Source: Verrucomicrobiaceae bacterium
GTDB taxonomy: Bacteria; Verrucomicrobiota; Verrucomicrobiia; Verrucomicrobiales; Verrucomicrobiaceae
Direction: 5' to 3'
Length of the DNA: 64,000 nucleotides
Assembly (NCBI GenBank): GCA_016795465.1
Contig: JAEUHK010000091.1
Coordinates: forward strand, 1-64,000
Shown: piece after piece, positions 17,655 to 27,041 of the stretch
Layout of the letters: each line of letters begins with the position of its first letter
How positions within the stretch are numbered: position 1 is the first letter of the stretch
The notes under the pieces: model-generated
Databases searched by the model: none
The model's input: only the letters and a program-made list of their open reading frames with translations
What the model was told of the DNA's origin: nothing
Position numbers and translations under genes: made by a program

Positions 17655-17816
17655 TCACTTCAAAGCCTTCCCGACGGCCTCCTGCCGGACGACGAGCACC
17701 TTCCCACCCAGCCACATCAGTCCGAGCGTGCCGCCCACGAGTAAGGCGACCGCCAGCAGGGTCCAAAAACCCGGCACCAGCGGCCTTGCGAGTCGTCGTG
17801 AGCGTCGTCGGGCCAT
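17655..17816 (-). CDS. Small single-pass membrane protein (53 aa)
   Basis: The reverse strand encodes 53 residues: an Arg-rich N-terminus (MARRRSRRLARPL), one hydrophobic helix at about 15-40 (FWTLLAVALLVGGTLGLMWLG), and a short basic tail ending GKALK. Positive-inside charge suggests the N-terminus is cytoplasmic. A GGAG lies about 20 bases upstream, too far for a good ribosome site. It occupies the otherwise empty interval between the ceramidase-like gene and citrate synthase. No family is recognised. Confidence 0.5.
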   Translation of the reverse strand: MARRRSRRLARPLVPGFWTLLAVALLVGGTLGLMWLGGKVLVVRQEAVGKALK

Positions 17817-17859
17817 CGTGTCGTCAATCTAAGCAGACTCCGCCGTGCTCACAAGCCCC

Positions 17860-19296
17860 TCAACGCGGCACGGCGGAGGTTTTCACCTCGGCAGCCATGT
17901 CGAGGAGGGCGTCCATCATTTTCACGGAGGCCTGCGGTTCGAGATTGTTCGTGCCGGGCCAGGTCTCGTAACCACCGAGCTCAAAGTGCCGAGGTGTGGG
18001 CATGTAGCCGTAATAACCGTGCGCCAGCTCGACCATGAAGGATTTGTCGAAGGGGCTGCGCTTTTTGAATTCCCTGCCCGTCTCGGCAAAGGTCTCCGTG
18101 GGCGTGGTGCCGATGCAGATGTCACCGATGCGGAGGATCTGCACGGGCGTCTTGGTCTCCGGGCTGGCTTTGGCAAGACGCTGCACGCGTCCGGCATAGG
18201 CGAGCGGAAGATCCGCTTTGCCGCCCTGGATGCGCGGGGCCTTGGCCTCGGTCTCCTTGGCCCAGGCGATGAGTTCATCGGGAATCGTGCGCCACTTCAC
18301 GTCCAGCTCGCGGTAGCGAGCATCGAGCGGGGCACTGCTTTCCCACTTCAGACCGGCGACGGCCCGATTGACCTTCGCCGCGACATCCTCGGCGACGTAG
18401 CGCATCTGCTCGTAGGGGGCCTTGCGAGGCTGCGGGGTGCGGAAGTTGATGTTGTTCGCATCGCCGCTGGTGCCATTCGCCATGATGCCGACGAAGGGCG
18501 GATACTCGCCGCCGTCTTTTTGGAGTCGTTTCAAAGCCTCGCAGTAATAGCCGTAGTAGTCCGCGGAGATGTCCGCACCATTCACACCGCCGACGTAGTG
18601 CAGCGAGTAGGCTGAGTAGATCGAGATCAGCCGGCCGCCGGGCTCACGCAGGGCGATGAAGCTCACGGTCGGGTCAGGCTCACCCGCCGGCTCGATCAGC
18701 GCGGGGTTCCCTGCCCCGGGGTTCATCTTCACCTTGTCGATCTTGCCGAAGGGATTCGGCGGCATGCTGCCTTCTTTGAGGAACCAGCGGCGGATGTGCA
18801 CATGCTCCGGCACCTCGACTCGGCCAAACGCGATCTCCGCAGGCCGCAGCAGGTTCACCGCCCGGCGAACGCCATCGGCGATGCGACGAGCGACGAATTT
18901 CTGGTAGTCCGTGAGTTCCAAATCGGAAAAGTAGCCGCGCACCGGGCCTCCGAGCGCATTCACGGCGGAATGCGTGTGCGTGCCGGAGATGAGCACGTTT
19001 GCCGCTGGAATGCCGGTCTCCTTCTCGATGAACTCCCGCGCCTTCAGCGACACGCTGCGGTGCAAACCGAGCAAATCACACACGACGAGAGCGAGCTTCG
19101 TTTTGCCATCGTCGAGCACCAAGCAGCGGGCGTGAAGCTCGTCATGGATGTTCGTGCAGGGATAGGGTGCAAAACCGCCCACGACCTCGCCACCCAGGTC
19201 GGGCGTGATGTTGCTCGTGGCAGCACCCGCCTGGAGCAGAGCATCAGCGGCATGAAGAGAGAAGGCAGTGGCGAGCAGGAGGAAAAGCGTGCGCAT
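17860..19296 (-). CDS. Neutral/alkaline ceramidase-like exported protein
   Basis: The 478-residue product starts with a signal peptide (MRTLFLLLATAFSLHAADA), which decides the start at 19296. The N-terminal half matches the neutral-ceramidase-like superfamily: AGAATSNITPDLGG at the mature start, LVVCDLLGLHRS, the zinc-type GTHTHSAVNALGG motif near 120, and a later GIMANGTSGDANNINF stretch. The family hydrolyses amide bonds of lipids or acts as uncharacterised secreted hydrolases in Planctomycetes and Verrucomicrobia. The substrate here is unknown. Confidence 0.82.
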   Translation of the reverse strand: MRTLFLLLATAFSLHAADALLQAGAATSNITPDLGGEVVGGFAPYPCTNIHDELHARCLVLDDGKTKLALVVCDLLGLHRSVSLKAREFIEKETGIPAANVLISGTHTHSAVNALGGPVRGYFSDLELTDYQKFVARRIADGVRRAVNLLRPAEIAFGRVEVPEHVHIRRWFLKEGSMPPNPFGKIDKVKMNPGAGNPALIEPAGEPDPTVSFIALREPGGRLISIYSAYSLHYVGGVNGADISADYYGYYCEALKRLQKDGGEYPPFVGIMANGTSGDANNINFRTPQPRKAPYEQMRYVAEDVAAKVNRAVAGLKWESSAPLDARYRELDVKWRTIPDELIAWAKETEAKAPRIQGGKADLPLAYAGRVQRLAKASPETKTPVQILRIGDICIGTTPTETFAETGREFKKRSPFDKSFMVELAHGYYGYMPTPRHFELGGYETWPGTNNLEPQASVKMMDALLDMAAEVKTSAVPR

Positions 19297-19328
19297 GAAG
19301 GCTATACAGCTCTCAAGCCGCAGTTTTG

Positions 19329-20303
19329 TCACGGCTTCCAATCCACCGGCAGATGCAAGGACCACACTTCACTCGAAAGCGGTCTCGCGTGGCCGCCGAT
19401 GACCCAGAGCTTGTCCTGGAAAACGAGCACGGAATGCTCGTGACGGGCCTTCCAGATGGTTTTCGTCTCCAACCGCTGCCAGTCGCGTCCATTCTCGCTG
19501 TGCCAGACATCACCAAAGTTGTCCTTTTCCTTCGACCAGCCACCGATCACCCACATTCGGCCGCGATAGACGGCGGCGCTGAACCAAAGCCTCGGAGCCC
19601 ATGAGGCGTTTTCGGTCTCGCAGGTCCAGTTCACGCCATCAGGGGAGGACCACACGTCATTGCGAGCTTCGTAAGTCGGCACGTAGTTTCCACCGCCGAG
19701 GACATACATTTTGCCATTCAAGGCCACCGCTTGATGATAGGCACGCGGCGACCACGAGGCTTTGGCGGTGGCTTGCGTCCACGTCTGGCCATCGGCGGAG
19801 GACCACACGTCGTTCTTCGCACTCGTGGCATCGCCAAAGTAGTAGTTCTCCGTGCCGCCGAGCATCCACAAACGTCCCTGATGCTCGACGAGGCCTGCCG
19901 CGAGACGTGGTGACCAATCCGCAGCCGACGACACCTGCTTCCATGCGATGCCATCGTTCGACGACCAGACTTCGTTGCTGGCCGAGTGACCGGGCAGACG
20001 ACCGTTGAACCATCCACCCATCACCCAGGCCTTGCTTTGAAAGGTGATGCCCATGGCGAGGTCACTGTGCTTCCAAGGTGCTTGTGATGTCACCAGCTTC
20101 CATTTTTTGCCATCGGCGGAGGACCACACATCGCGTGGTGGAGCTTCGAAAGATTGAAACCATCCACCGCCGATCCAGAGCTGATCATCCAAGACAAACT
20201 CGACCTGCGAATCGCGAGCCTGCCAAGGCGCGGTGGTTTCCAGCACCCAGTCTGCGGACCACGAAGGCGTGCAAATGACCAAGAATGCCAGCAGCGCCTT
20301 CAT
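19329..20303 (-). CDS. Exported Kelch-like beta-propeller protein
   Basis: The 324-residue product has a signal peptide (MKALLAFLVICTPSWSADW) followed by about six similar blades of roughly 50 residues. Each contains a GG-W or LGG turn and a repeated NDVWSS(A/P)DG-x-x-W motif (for example near residues 60, 112, 163 and 215). The even blade spacing indicates a closed Kelch-type propeller. Function is unknown; it is on the same strand and 32 bp from the ceramidase-like gene, and may be cotranscribed with it. Confidence 0.8.
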   Translation of the reverse strand: MKALLAFLVICTPSWSADWVLETTAPWQARDSQVEFVLDDQLWIGGGWFQSFEAPPRDVWSSADGKKWKLVTSQAPWKHSDLAMGITFQSKAWVMGGWFNGRLPGHSASNEVWSSNDGIAWKQVSSAADWSPRLAAGLVEHQGRLWMLGGTENYYFGDATSAKNDVWSSADGQTWTQATAKASWSPRAYHQAVALNGKMYVLGGGNYVPTYEARNDVWSSPDGVNWTCETENASWAPRLWFSAAVYRGRMWVIGGWSKEKDNFGDVWHSENGRDWQRLETKTIWKARHEHSVLVFQDKLWVIGGHARPLSSEVWSLHLPVDWKP

Positions 20304-20310
20304 GTGAGCC

Positions 20311-20574
20311 TCAGATCAAACGCGTCGTCGCCGCACCACTGCGCAGTTCCTCGGGAATCTGGCCCACGAAGCGTGGTGTGAGCTCGATGGCCTCGAAGAT
20401 TTGATCGATCTCCTGCTGCGAAAGGTCGCCTGGGCGATCGATCTCGAAATAGACCAGATCGTGCCGCGCATCGACTTTATAACGCACACGCGGAAAGTGA
20501 TCCATTTGGTTGCGGAGCTGCATCATGGCGGACTCCTTGCGCAAGCCGGGGGCGTAAATTTCGACTTCGATCAT
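20311..20574 (-). CDS. Conserved small hypothetical protein (87 aa)
   Basis: The ATG at 20574 (MIEVEIYAPG) begins a compact mixed alpha/beta sequence: a beta strand, a helix (RKESAMMQLRNQMDHF), a strand pair (VRYKVDARHDLVYFEI), then a helix (SQQEIDQIFEAIEL) and a basic tail. The beta-alpha-beta-beta-alpha order looks like a small ferredoxin-like fold, but no family is recognised. It ends 7 bp before the propeller gene and is probably the first gene of that operon. Confidence 0.65.
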   Translation of the reverse strand: MIEVEIYAPGLRKESAMMQLRNQMDHFPRVRYKVDARHDLVYFEIDRPGDLSQQEIDQIFEAIELTPRFVGQIPEELRSGAATTRLI

Positions 20575-20681
20575 GGTGGTGAGGTGGGTTGTATCGGATT
20601 GGCTCCGACTCGCCAAGTAAAAACACCGGTCACACCCTCACGTTCTAAAAATTCCACTCAGGCGACTGATTTCAGCGGCTT

Positions 20682-20696
20682 TTACCTCTGAGGTAA
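20682..20696. promoter_or_regulatory. 15-bp dyad, possible operator
   Basis: TTACCTCTGAGGTAA is a perfect 7-bp inverted repeat around one central base. It lies in the divergent region between the small protein gene and the PEP-CTERM gene, 68 bp upstream of the latter's ATG. Position and symmetry suggest a repressor or activator site; no regulator is identified. Confidence 0.25.
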
Positions 20697-20763
20697 GATG
20701 TTTGTCATGCCTCTTAAATGAGCATTGACCGCATCAGGCCATTCGTGGGATTCTGATGTTCTA

Positions 20764-23700
20764 ATGAGGGTTCGTGCTTTCCAGCAGCCATTCCGGGGTT
20801 TTCGGAACGTGCTGTCCGCGGTGATTTGCGGACTGGGGGTTTTCTTTTCGGCTCAACAAGGAACAGCGCAAGTGGTGTGGAGTGGCAGCGGTGATGGCAG
20901 CACCTGGAATGACACCGCGAACTGGACCGGTGGTGTCCTACCGAGCGGGACAAACGTGGCGCAGTTCGGCACGAGCGGTGCCGCCACCCAGATCGGGCTC
21001 ACATCGAGTCAATCACTCGGCGGCATTCAGCTTGCCTCCGGTTCGACGATTGGCCGCACGATTGGCAGCGCAACAGGCTCGCCCATCATCTTGTCGCTCA
21101 CGGGCTCGGTGCTGCTGGAGAACTTGAGCAGCACGCAGACGCTCACCTTGGCCCCGACGGTGAGTGGAGGCACAGGTGCCATGTCTGTCACGCTTGGCTC
21201 TGGCACGATCACCACCGCGGCGGGCGGCATCGTGATCGGCGCGAACCTCAGTGGCACGGCTTTCACAAAGACAGGCACCGGCACACTCACGCTCACCGGC
21301 ACGAATACCTACACCGGCACGCTCACGATGAATGCGGGCACCATCCAGGTCGGCGATGGTGGCTCCACCGGCACGCCGGGCAATGCCAACATCGCCATCA
21401 ACAGCGGGACGAGCCTTGTCTTCAACCGCAACGGCACTTTGGCCACCGGCGTCTCGCTTTCCGGCAGTGGCACGCTCGTGCAAAATGGCTCGGGAACGGT
21501 CGATCTGACCTCGGCGAGCACTTTCAGCGGCCCGGTGAATGTAAATGGCGGCACGCTGAAGCTCAGCGGCAACGGAGCCATCGGCAATGGAGCCATCGCC
21601 ATCGCCAGCAGCGGCACGCTGGAGGTCGCACGCGATTCGAGCACCTACACGATGAACAACGTGCTCAGCGGTGCGGGCAGCCTCGTGAAGAGTGGCACGG
21701 GCTCGCTGCTGCTCGCGAATCCGAGTTCACTCACCGGCACAACCACGGTCAAAGGTGGCACACTCATCGTCGGGGCCACTGGCGGCAGTCACAGCCTCAT
21801 CGGCGGCGGCCCCATCGTGCTGGAGAATGCTGGCACGGTGCTCGCTCATTGGGCCATCGGTGGTTCCTACACCTTCGCAAACACCATCAGCGGCCTCGGC
21901 GGTGTCACGATGGATTCCGGCGGCTTCACAGCCACGCTTTCCGGCCCCAATACCTACACCGGCCCCACCACGATCAAGACCGGCACCCTCGCCGTTTCGA
22001 GCCTTGCGGATGGTGGCAGCACGAGCGGCATCGGATCGTCCTCCAGTGCCGCCACGAACCTCATCATCAATGGCGGCACGCTGCGCTACACCGGTGCCGC
22101 CGTGACCACCGATCGTCTTTTCAGTGTCGGCAACGCCAGCGGCCTCATCGACGCCTCGGGCACGGGCACGGTGCAGTTTACGAATTCCGGCTCGATGGGC
22201 TTCAACAGCCAAACGGGTGCCCGCACGCTCGTTTTAACCGGAAGCAACACCGGCGACAACTCGCTGGCCGCCGCCATCGGTGACAACAGCGGTGCCACGA
22301 CGATTTCGAAGCGCAGCGCCGGCACCTGGGTGCTCAGCAGCGCCTCCAGCACCTTCACCGGCGGCGTGAACCTCATCGAGGGCGGCACGCTCGCGGTGAC
22401 CAAGCTGGCCAATGGTGGCGCACCGAGCAGCATCGGTGCCGCGAGCAATGCCGCAGCAAGCCTCGCCATCTCCAACAACAGCACGCTGCGCTACACTGGA
22501 AGCGGCGATACGACCGACCGCCTCTTCGGCATCGGCGCTGGTGGAGGCAAAGTGGAGGCTTCAGGCACCGGCGCACTCGTTTTCACCAACACCGGTGCCA
22601 TCGGCAATGGCGGCGCCAACGTCGCACGCACCTTCACGCTGCAAGGTAGCAGCGCCGCGGACAACACGCTCGTCGCGAGCCTTGCTGACATGGGCGGTGC
22701 GAGCTCGCTCGCAAAGGCTGGCACTGGCAAATGGGTGCTCACGGGCAATCACACGCACAGCGGCGGCACGTCCGTCACCGGTGGCACGCTGCAAATCGGC
22801 ACCGGAGGCACCAGCGGCTCGCTCGGCACCTCCGGCATCGCTTTGAGCAGCGGCACCTCGCTCATCGTGAACCGCTCGGATGCACTCAGCTTCACGCAGG
22901 TTATCAGCGGCAGCGGCAGTTTCACTCAAGCAGGCAGCGGCACGACGACCCTCTCGAACAACAACACCTTCACCGGCACCACCACGATCAGCAGCGGCGT
23001 GCTGCAAATCGGAAGCGGCAGCACCACCGGCAGCGTCGCGAGCACCTCCATCGTCAACAACGGCACGCTCGCCCTCAATCGCAGTGACAACCTCACCTGG
23101 ACCACGCCCATCAGTGGCAGCGGTGGCTTCACCAAGGACGGCACGAACACCGTCACGCTGAATGCCTCGCTGACCTACACCGGCCCCACGAGCATCACCG
23201 CGGGCAAATTGCAGCCCGCGAGCACGCTTTCGCTGCCGTCATCGAATGTCACCATCGCCGCGGCAGGCACTTTAGCCGCGAATGGCAATGCCATGAGCCT
23301 CGCCAGCCTCAACGGTGCTGGCACCGTCGAGAACGGATCGGCCTCCGTGAGCAGCACGATCACGCTGAATGGCTCCGGCAGCTTCACCGGGCTGGTGCGA
23401 AATGGCGGCGCAGCATCGCTTTCGCTAGTCAAGACCGGCAGCGGCACGCAGAGCCTCGACAATGCAAACACCTTCACCGGCACCGTGAGCATCAGCGGCG
23501 GCACGTTGAGCACGAACAGCCTCGCGAATGGTGGCACCGCCAGCGGCATCGGAGCATCGAGCAGCCCTCCGGCGAACCTTTCGCTCAATGGCGGCACCTT
23601 GCGCTACACCGGCGGCACCACGAGCACGGACCGCCGTTTTGAACTCGGCCCGAATGGCGGCACGCTCGATGCCTCCGGCACGGGTGCGGTGACCTTTGCG

Positions 23701-26130
23701 GCCACGAATGATCTCAGCTTCACCGCTGCCGCTGGTGCCCGCACGCTCACTCTCACCGGCACGAGCACCGCAGCAAACACACTCGCCGCACGAATCGTCG
23801 ATGGCAGTAGCGCCAGCTCCCTCGTGAAGGACGGCAGCGGCACCTGGGCACTCACGAACTCAAACACCTACACCGGCGGCACCTCCTTGAATGACGGCGT
23901 GCTCAGCATCAGCAGCTCCAACGCCATCGGCAGCGGCAGCGTCACCTTCGCCGGAGGCGTGTTGCAGACCACGCAGTCCATGTCCATCGGCAACAACCTC
24001 GTGGTCAACAATGCCAGCAACGGCGTCACCGTCTCCACCGGCGTGCTGACAATCAATGGGGCCATCAGCGGTTCCTTCCCTCTGTATAAAGACGGCCCCG
24101 GCAGGCTCATCATCGCGGGCACTTCCAATACCGTGCCCACCGTCGTGCAAAGCGGCACCGTGCAAGGCTCCGCGGCGAATGCAGGCTCCAGCATCGCCCT
24201 GAGCACACCCGCGGCGGTGTTTGAGTTCAATCAAAGCACCGCGGACACTTACGGCGGCATCATCTCCGGCCAGGGCGGCATCAGCCTCACCGGCAGCGGC
24301 GGTCTCACGCTCACCGGAGCGAACACCTTCGATGGCGAGACGCAGGTCAGCGGCGGCGTGCTCACCGTCGTGAACAATGCCTCGCTCGGCTCCACCACGG
24401 GCGGTGTCTCGGTGCAAAGCGGCGGCACCGTGGAGCTGCGCAATGGCGTCTCCGTGGGTGGTGAAACGATCCAGCTCAATGGCAGCGGAGCCAGCGGGCA
24501 GAGCGGTGCGCTCGTCAGCACCATCGGCACGAACACTTTCGCGGGCAGTGTCATCGCCGCCACGAATGCGAGCATCGCCGCACTGCCGGGCAGCACCTTG
24601 AATTTGGTCGGGGGGTTGGTGAAAAATGGCACCGTCGCCACGCTGACCGGCGGCGGTGCCATCACCATCAGCGGCACAGGCATCAGCGGATCATCGCCAA
24701 ACTCGGACTTGGTCGTCGATGGCAGCGGCACCGTCGTCACGCTGAACACCACGAACAGCTACAACGGCCCCACCTTCGTGCAAAACAGCGGCACGCTCGT
24801 CCTCGGCCTCAACAATGCCCTTCCGACATCCCCCCGCACCGATTTGAGCCTCACCACCGGCGGCACCTTCAATCTCAACAGCCGCAGCGATGCCGTCGCT
24901 GGCCTCTCCGGCGATGCCACTGGCACCGTGCGAAACAGCACCGCCTCCACCACCTCGACCTTGGAAGTATCCCCCGCCACCACATCCACCTTCAGCGGTG
25001 TCATCGCCGGCACGAACGGCGGCACGCAGGGCGACATCAACCTCGTCAAGACCGGCTCCGGCACCCAGGTGATCGACGGCGCAAACACCTACGGTGGCAC
25101 CACCACCATCTCCGGCGGCACCTTGCAGATCGGCAGCGGCGGCAGCAGCGGGCAAATCGGCTCCGGCAGCATCACCAACAACGCCGAGCTTAAGGTCAAC
25201 CGCAGCGGCACCGTCACGCTCAGCCAGGCCATCACCGGCAGCGGCGTCGTCACGCAGGCAGGCAGCGGCACCACCGTGCTCACCGGCAACAACACCTACT
25301 CCGGCGGCACCACCATCAGCAGCGGCACGCTGCGTGTCGGCGATGGCGGTCTCAATGGCTCCGTCGGTGCGGGTGCCATCAGCAACGACGGCACCCTCGA
25401 AATCAAGCGCAGCAACAGCGTCACCCTTTCGCAGGCCATCACCGGCAGCGGCTCGCTCGTGCAAAGCGGCACGGGCGATACCACGCTCAGCGGCAATGCG
25501 AACAGTTACAGTGGCAGCACCGTCGTCAGCAGCGGCACCTTGCTCGCCACGAACACCTCCCCCACCTCCTCCGCCACAGGCAGCAGCAGTGTCATGGTCG
25601 AAACCGGTGCACGACTCGCCGGCACCGGCCGCATCAGTGGCGATGTCACCTTCCAAAGCGGCTCGAAGCTCCTCATCGGCGATCTCGGCGGCAATGCCAC
25701 CGGACGCGATTTCGAGTTCGCCGGTGCCTTGAGCTCCACCGGAGCCTTCGAGGCCCGATTCGACCTCTTCAGCAATCTCGGCACCGGCACGCTCAACTCC
25801 TCTCTCGCCGCCGATCAGGTGCTCATCAGCGGCAGCGACCGACTCATCGACCTCGACATCCATCTCGTGCTCGCCGATCCAAATTCCTTGCTCAACTGGG
25901 CTGCGGGCGATGCCTGGACCTTGTGGAGCTGGGGCAGTATCAGCAGTGGCAACCGCCAGCTCTCCATCGCCTCCCTCAACGCCCCTGCCCTGCCCTCCGG
26001 CCTCATGTGGGACACCACCCAGCTCAACACCACCGGCGCCATCCTCATCGCCTACGTCCCCGAGCCCTCCCGAGCCCTCCTGTTCCTCCTCGCCCTCACT
26101 TTCGTGACCCAGCGCCGTCGTCGTTCATGA
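20764..26130 (+). CDS. PEP-CTERM autotransporter-associated beta-strand repeat protein
   Basis: The 1788-residue product starts at the ATG at 20764 (MRVRAFQQPFRGFRNV), followed by a hydrophobic signal segment ending SAQQGTAQ. The body is an almost uninterrupted series of Gly/Ser/Thr/Asn-rich beta-strand repeats, with recurring elements such as GSGTLT, NTYTGGT or NTFTGTTT, I(S/N)GGTLQIG and RYTG, many times over. The C-terminus carries a PEP-CTERM sorting signal: VPEPS, a hydrophobic stretch (ALLFLLALTFV) and an RRRRS tail, recognised by exosortase. It is probably an extracellular or sheath protein linked to exopolysaccharide. No exosortase gene is in the window. The stop codon coincides with a REP-like repeat. 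Confidence 0.92.
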   Translation: MRVRAFQQPFRGFRNVLSAVICGLGVFFSAQQGTAQVVWSGSGDGSTWNDTANWTGGVLPSGTNVAQFGTSGAATQIGLTSSQSLGGIQLASGSTIGRTIGSATGSPIILSLTGSVLLENLSSTQTLTLAPTVSGGTGAMSVTLGSGTITTAAGGIVIGANLSGTAFTKTGTGTLTLTGTNTYTGTLTMNAGTIQVGDGGSTGTPGNANIAINSGTSLVFNRNGTLATGVSLSGSGTLVQNGSGTVDLTSASTFSGPVNVNGGTLKLSGNGAIGNGAIAIASSGTLEVARDSSTYTMNNVLSGAGSLVKSGTGSLLLANPSSLTGTTTVKGGTLIVGATGGSHSLIGGGPIVLENAGTVLAHWAIGGSYTFANTISGLGGVTMDSGGFTATLSGPNTYTGPTTIKTGTLAVSSLADGGSTSGIGSSSSAATNLIINGGTLRYTGAAVTTDRLFSVGNASGLIDASGTGTVQFTNSGSMGFNSQTGARTLVLTGSNTGDNSLAAAIGDNSGATTISKRSAGTWVLSSASSTFTGGVNLIEGGTLAVTKLANGGAPSSIGAASNAAASLAISNNSTLRYTGSGDTTDRLFGIGAGGGKVEASGTGALVFTNTGAIGNGGANVARTFTLQGSSAADNTLVASLADMGGASSLAKAGTGKWVLTGNHTHSGGTSVTGGTLQIGTGGTSGSLGTSGIALSSGTSLIVNRSDALSFTQVISGSGSFTQAGSGTTTLSNNNTFTGTTTISSGVLQIGSGSTTGSVASTSIVNNGTLALNRSDNLTWTTPISGSGGFTKDGTNTVTLNASLTYTGPTSITAGKLQPASTLSLPSSNVTIAAAGTLAANGNAMSLASLNGAGTVENGSASVSSTITLNGSGSFTGLVRNGGAASLSLVKTGSGTQSLDNANTFTGTVSISGGTLSTNSLANGGTASGIGASSSPPANLSLNGGTLRYTGGTTSTDRRFELGPNGGTLDASGTGAVTFAATNDLSFTAAAGARTLTLTGTSTAANTLAARIVDGSSASSLVKDGSGTWALTNSNTYTGGTSLNDGVLSISSSNAIGSGSVTFAGGVLQTTQSMSIGNNLVVNNASNGVTVSTGVLTINGAISGSFPLYKDGPGRLIIAGTSNTVPTVVQSGTVQGSAANAGSSIALSTPAAVFEFNQSTADTYGGIISGQGGISLTGSGGLTLTGANTFDGETQVSGGVLTVVNNASLGSTTGGVSVQSGGTVELRNGVSVGGETIQLNGSGASGQSGALVSTIGTNTFAGSVIAATNASIAALPGSTLNLVGGLVKNGTVATLTGGGAITISGTGISGSSPNSDLVVDGSGTVVTLNTTNSYNGPTFVQNSGTLVLGLNNALPTSPRTDLSLTTGGTFNLNSRSDAVAGLSGDATGTVRNSTASTTSTLEVSPATTSTFSGVIAGTNGGTQGDINLVKTGSGTQVIDGANTYGGTTTISGGTLQIGSGGSSGQIGSGSITNNAELKVNRSGTVTLSQAITGSGVVTQAGSGTTVLTGNNTYSGGTTISSGTLRVGDGGLNGSVGAGAISNDGTLEIKRSNSVTLSQAITGSGSLVQSGTGDTTLSGNANSYSGSTVVSSGTLLATNTSPTSSATGSSSVMVETGARLAGTGRISGDVTFQSGSKLLIGDLGGNATGRDFEFAGALSSTGAFEARFDLFSNLGTGTLNSSLAADQVLISGSDRLIDLDIHLVLADPNSLLNWAAGDAWTLWSWGSISSGNRQLSIASLNAPALPSGLMWDTTQLNTTGAILIAYVPEPSRALLFLLALTFVTQRRRRS

Positions 26131-26150
26131 CGTAGCATAGGCTTTCTAGG
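26128..26150 (+). repeat. REP-like element at a stop codon (degenerate)
   Basis: TGACGTAGCATAGGCTTTCT starts exactly on the stop codon of the PEP-CTERM gene. It is the same sequence, with one difference, as the reverse complement of the elements ending at 29776 and 31102. The GTAG head is intact but the second hairpin arm is missing here. Confidence 0.6.
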
Positions 26151-26454
26151 ACGTGTTTGAAAACCCACGGCACCTGTCAGGCGAAGCAAGGTAGTCCTCT
26201 CGCTCCGCGAGAGGAACGAAGCGTGGGGCAAACAGAACGCGGCGGGAAATCCTGACGCACGCGTGCTGGCGGCGGCTTTTTGCTCATCTCGGCGGAGCGA
26301 GATGGCCACTTTGCTGGCGCACGGTCGAGGCTGCTCCAACCGGTTTTCATACATGATCTGGCCTGTGCCAGTTGGCCGAAAGCAAAGGAGACTTTCGCCA
26401 ATGGCATCGCGTGTTCGTCACCATCGCTCGCCACCACTGCCAGCAGCAGCCTGC
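26151..26454. other. Gene-free stretch with two short hairpins
   Basis: No convincing gene is seen. Two perfect hairpins are present: CCTCTCG-containing arms at 26197-26215 (8-bp stem, 3-base loop) and CATCTCG/CGAGATG arms at 26285-26304 (7-bp stem). Open frames here lack codon structure. Confidence 0.5.
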
Positions 26455-27041
26455 CTTTGAGCTCACATGCCGCACACTTGCAGCCACAGGCACGGTCACT
26501 TCCGGCTCAAAGCGCGGACACTTCGAGCCCGCATCGACCTCCATGACAGCTCAAACACACCCTTCTGTTAGCCAGCATCGACCGTTCTGTTGGCTGACAG
26601 AAGGGTATCTTTGAGCCAACAGAATGCATTCTTCGGGCGAATGAATCGATTATGTCAGCCATAAGAATGCATTCTTCTTGCCGTGGAATGCATTCTTCAG
26701 TCAGCCAAATGCATTCTTTGACCCCACATGGTCCATTCTTTTGGCGAATGAATGCATTCTTTCGGCCGAAGAATGGGGGATGTTAGCTCAAAGAATGGAC
26801 ACTTCCGGCTGAATTCCCCGCTCTTTGAGCTCCAATGGTGGGGCATGTGAGGTCAAACACACCGCTGTTTGCCCTCAAACAATCCCGCATGTGGGCTCAA
26901 AGAAGGCAAAGCTCGACCCGTAACGGGGCCATTCTTGGCACCACACACGGGGCAGGAATGCCCCGAATACCAGTCTCTTCGTCCGCTGGAAGGGCCACTG
27001 TTAGCTCGATGCACCGTCACTTCGACCCACATCATCGGTTT
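26455..27041. repeat. Degenerate 22-bp tandem repeat array (about 25 units)
   Basis: Cutting the sequence at each CTT/CTG/TGT that precedes a GC(C/T) gives consecutive units of 21-23 bp, for example starts at 26455, 26477, 26499, 26521, 26543, 26565, 26587, 26609 and 26631. The approximate consensus is CTTYNRGCY followed by ANARAATGCATT. The first nine units are exactly 22 bp; several later ones are 21 bp with AATGCATT ends (26653-26758). After about 26890 spacing is irregular, and clear units return at 26998 and 27020 inside the 3' end of the next gene. It is not a CRISPR: there are no unique spacers. Confidence 0.75.

Noticed and set aside
26455..27041. CRISPR array
   Set aside because: Units are 21-23 bp with no unique spacers and no cas genes are nearby.
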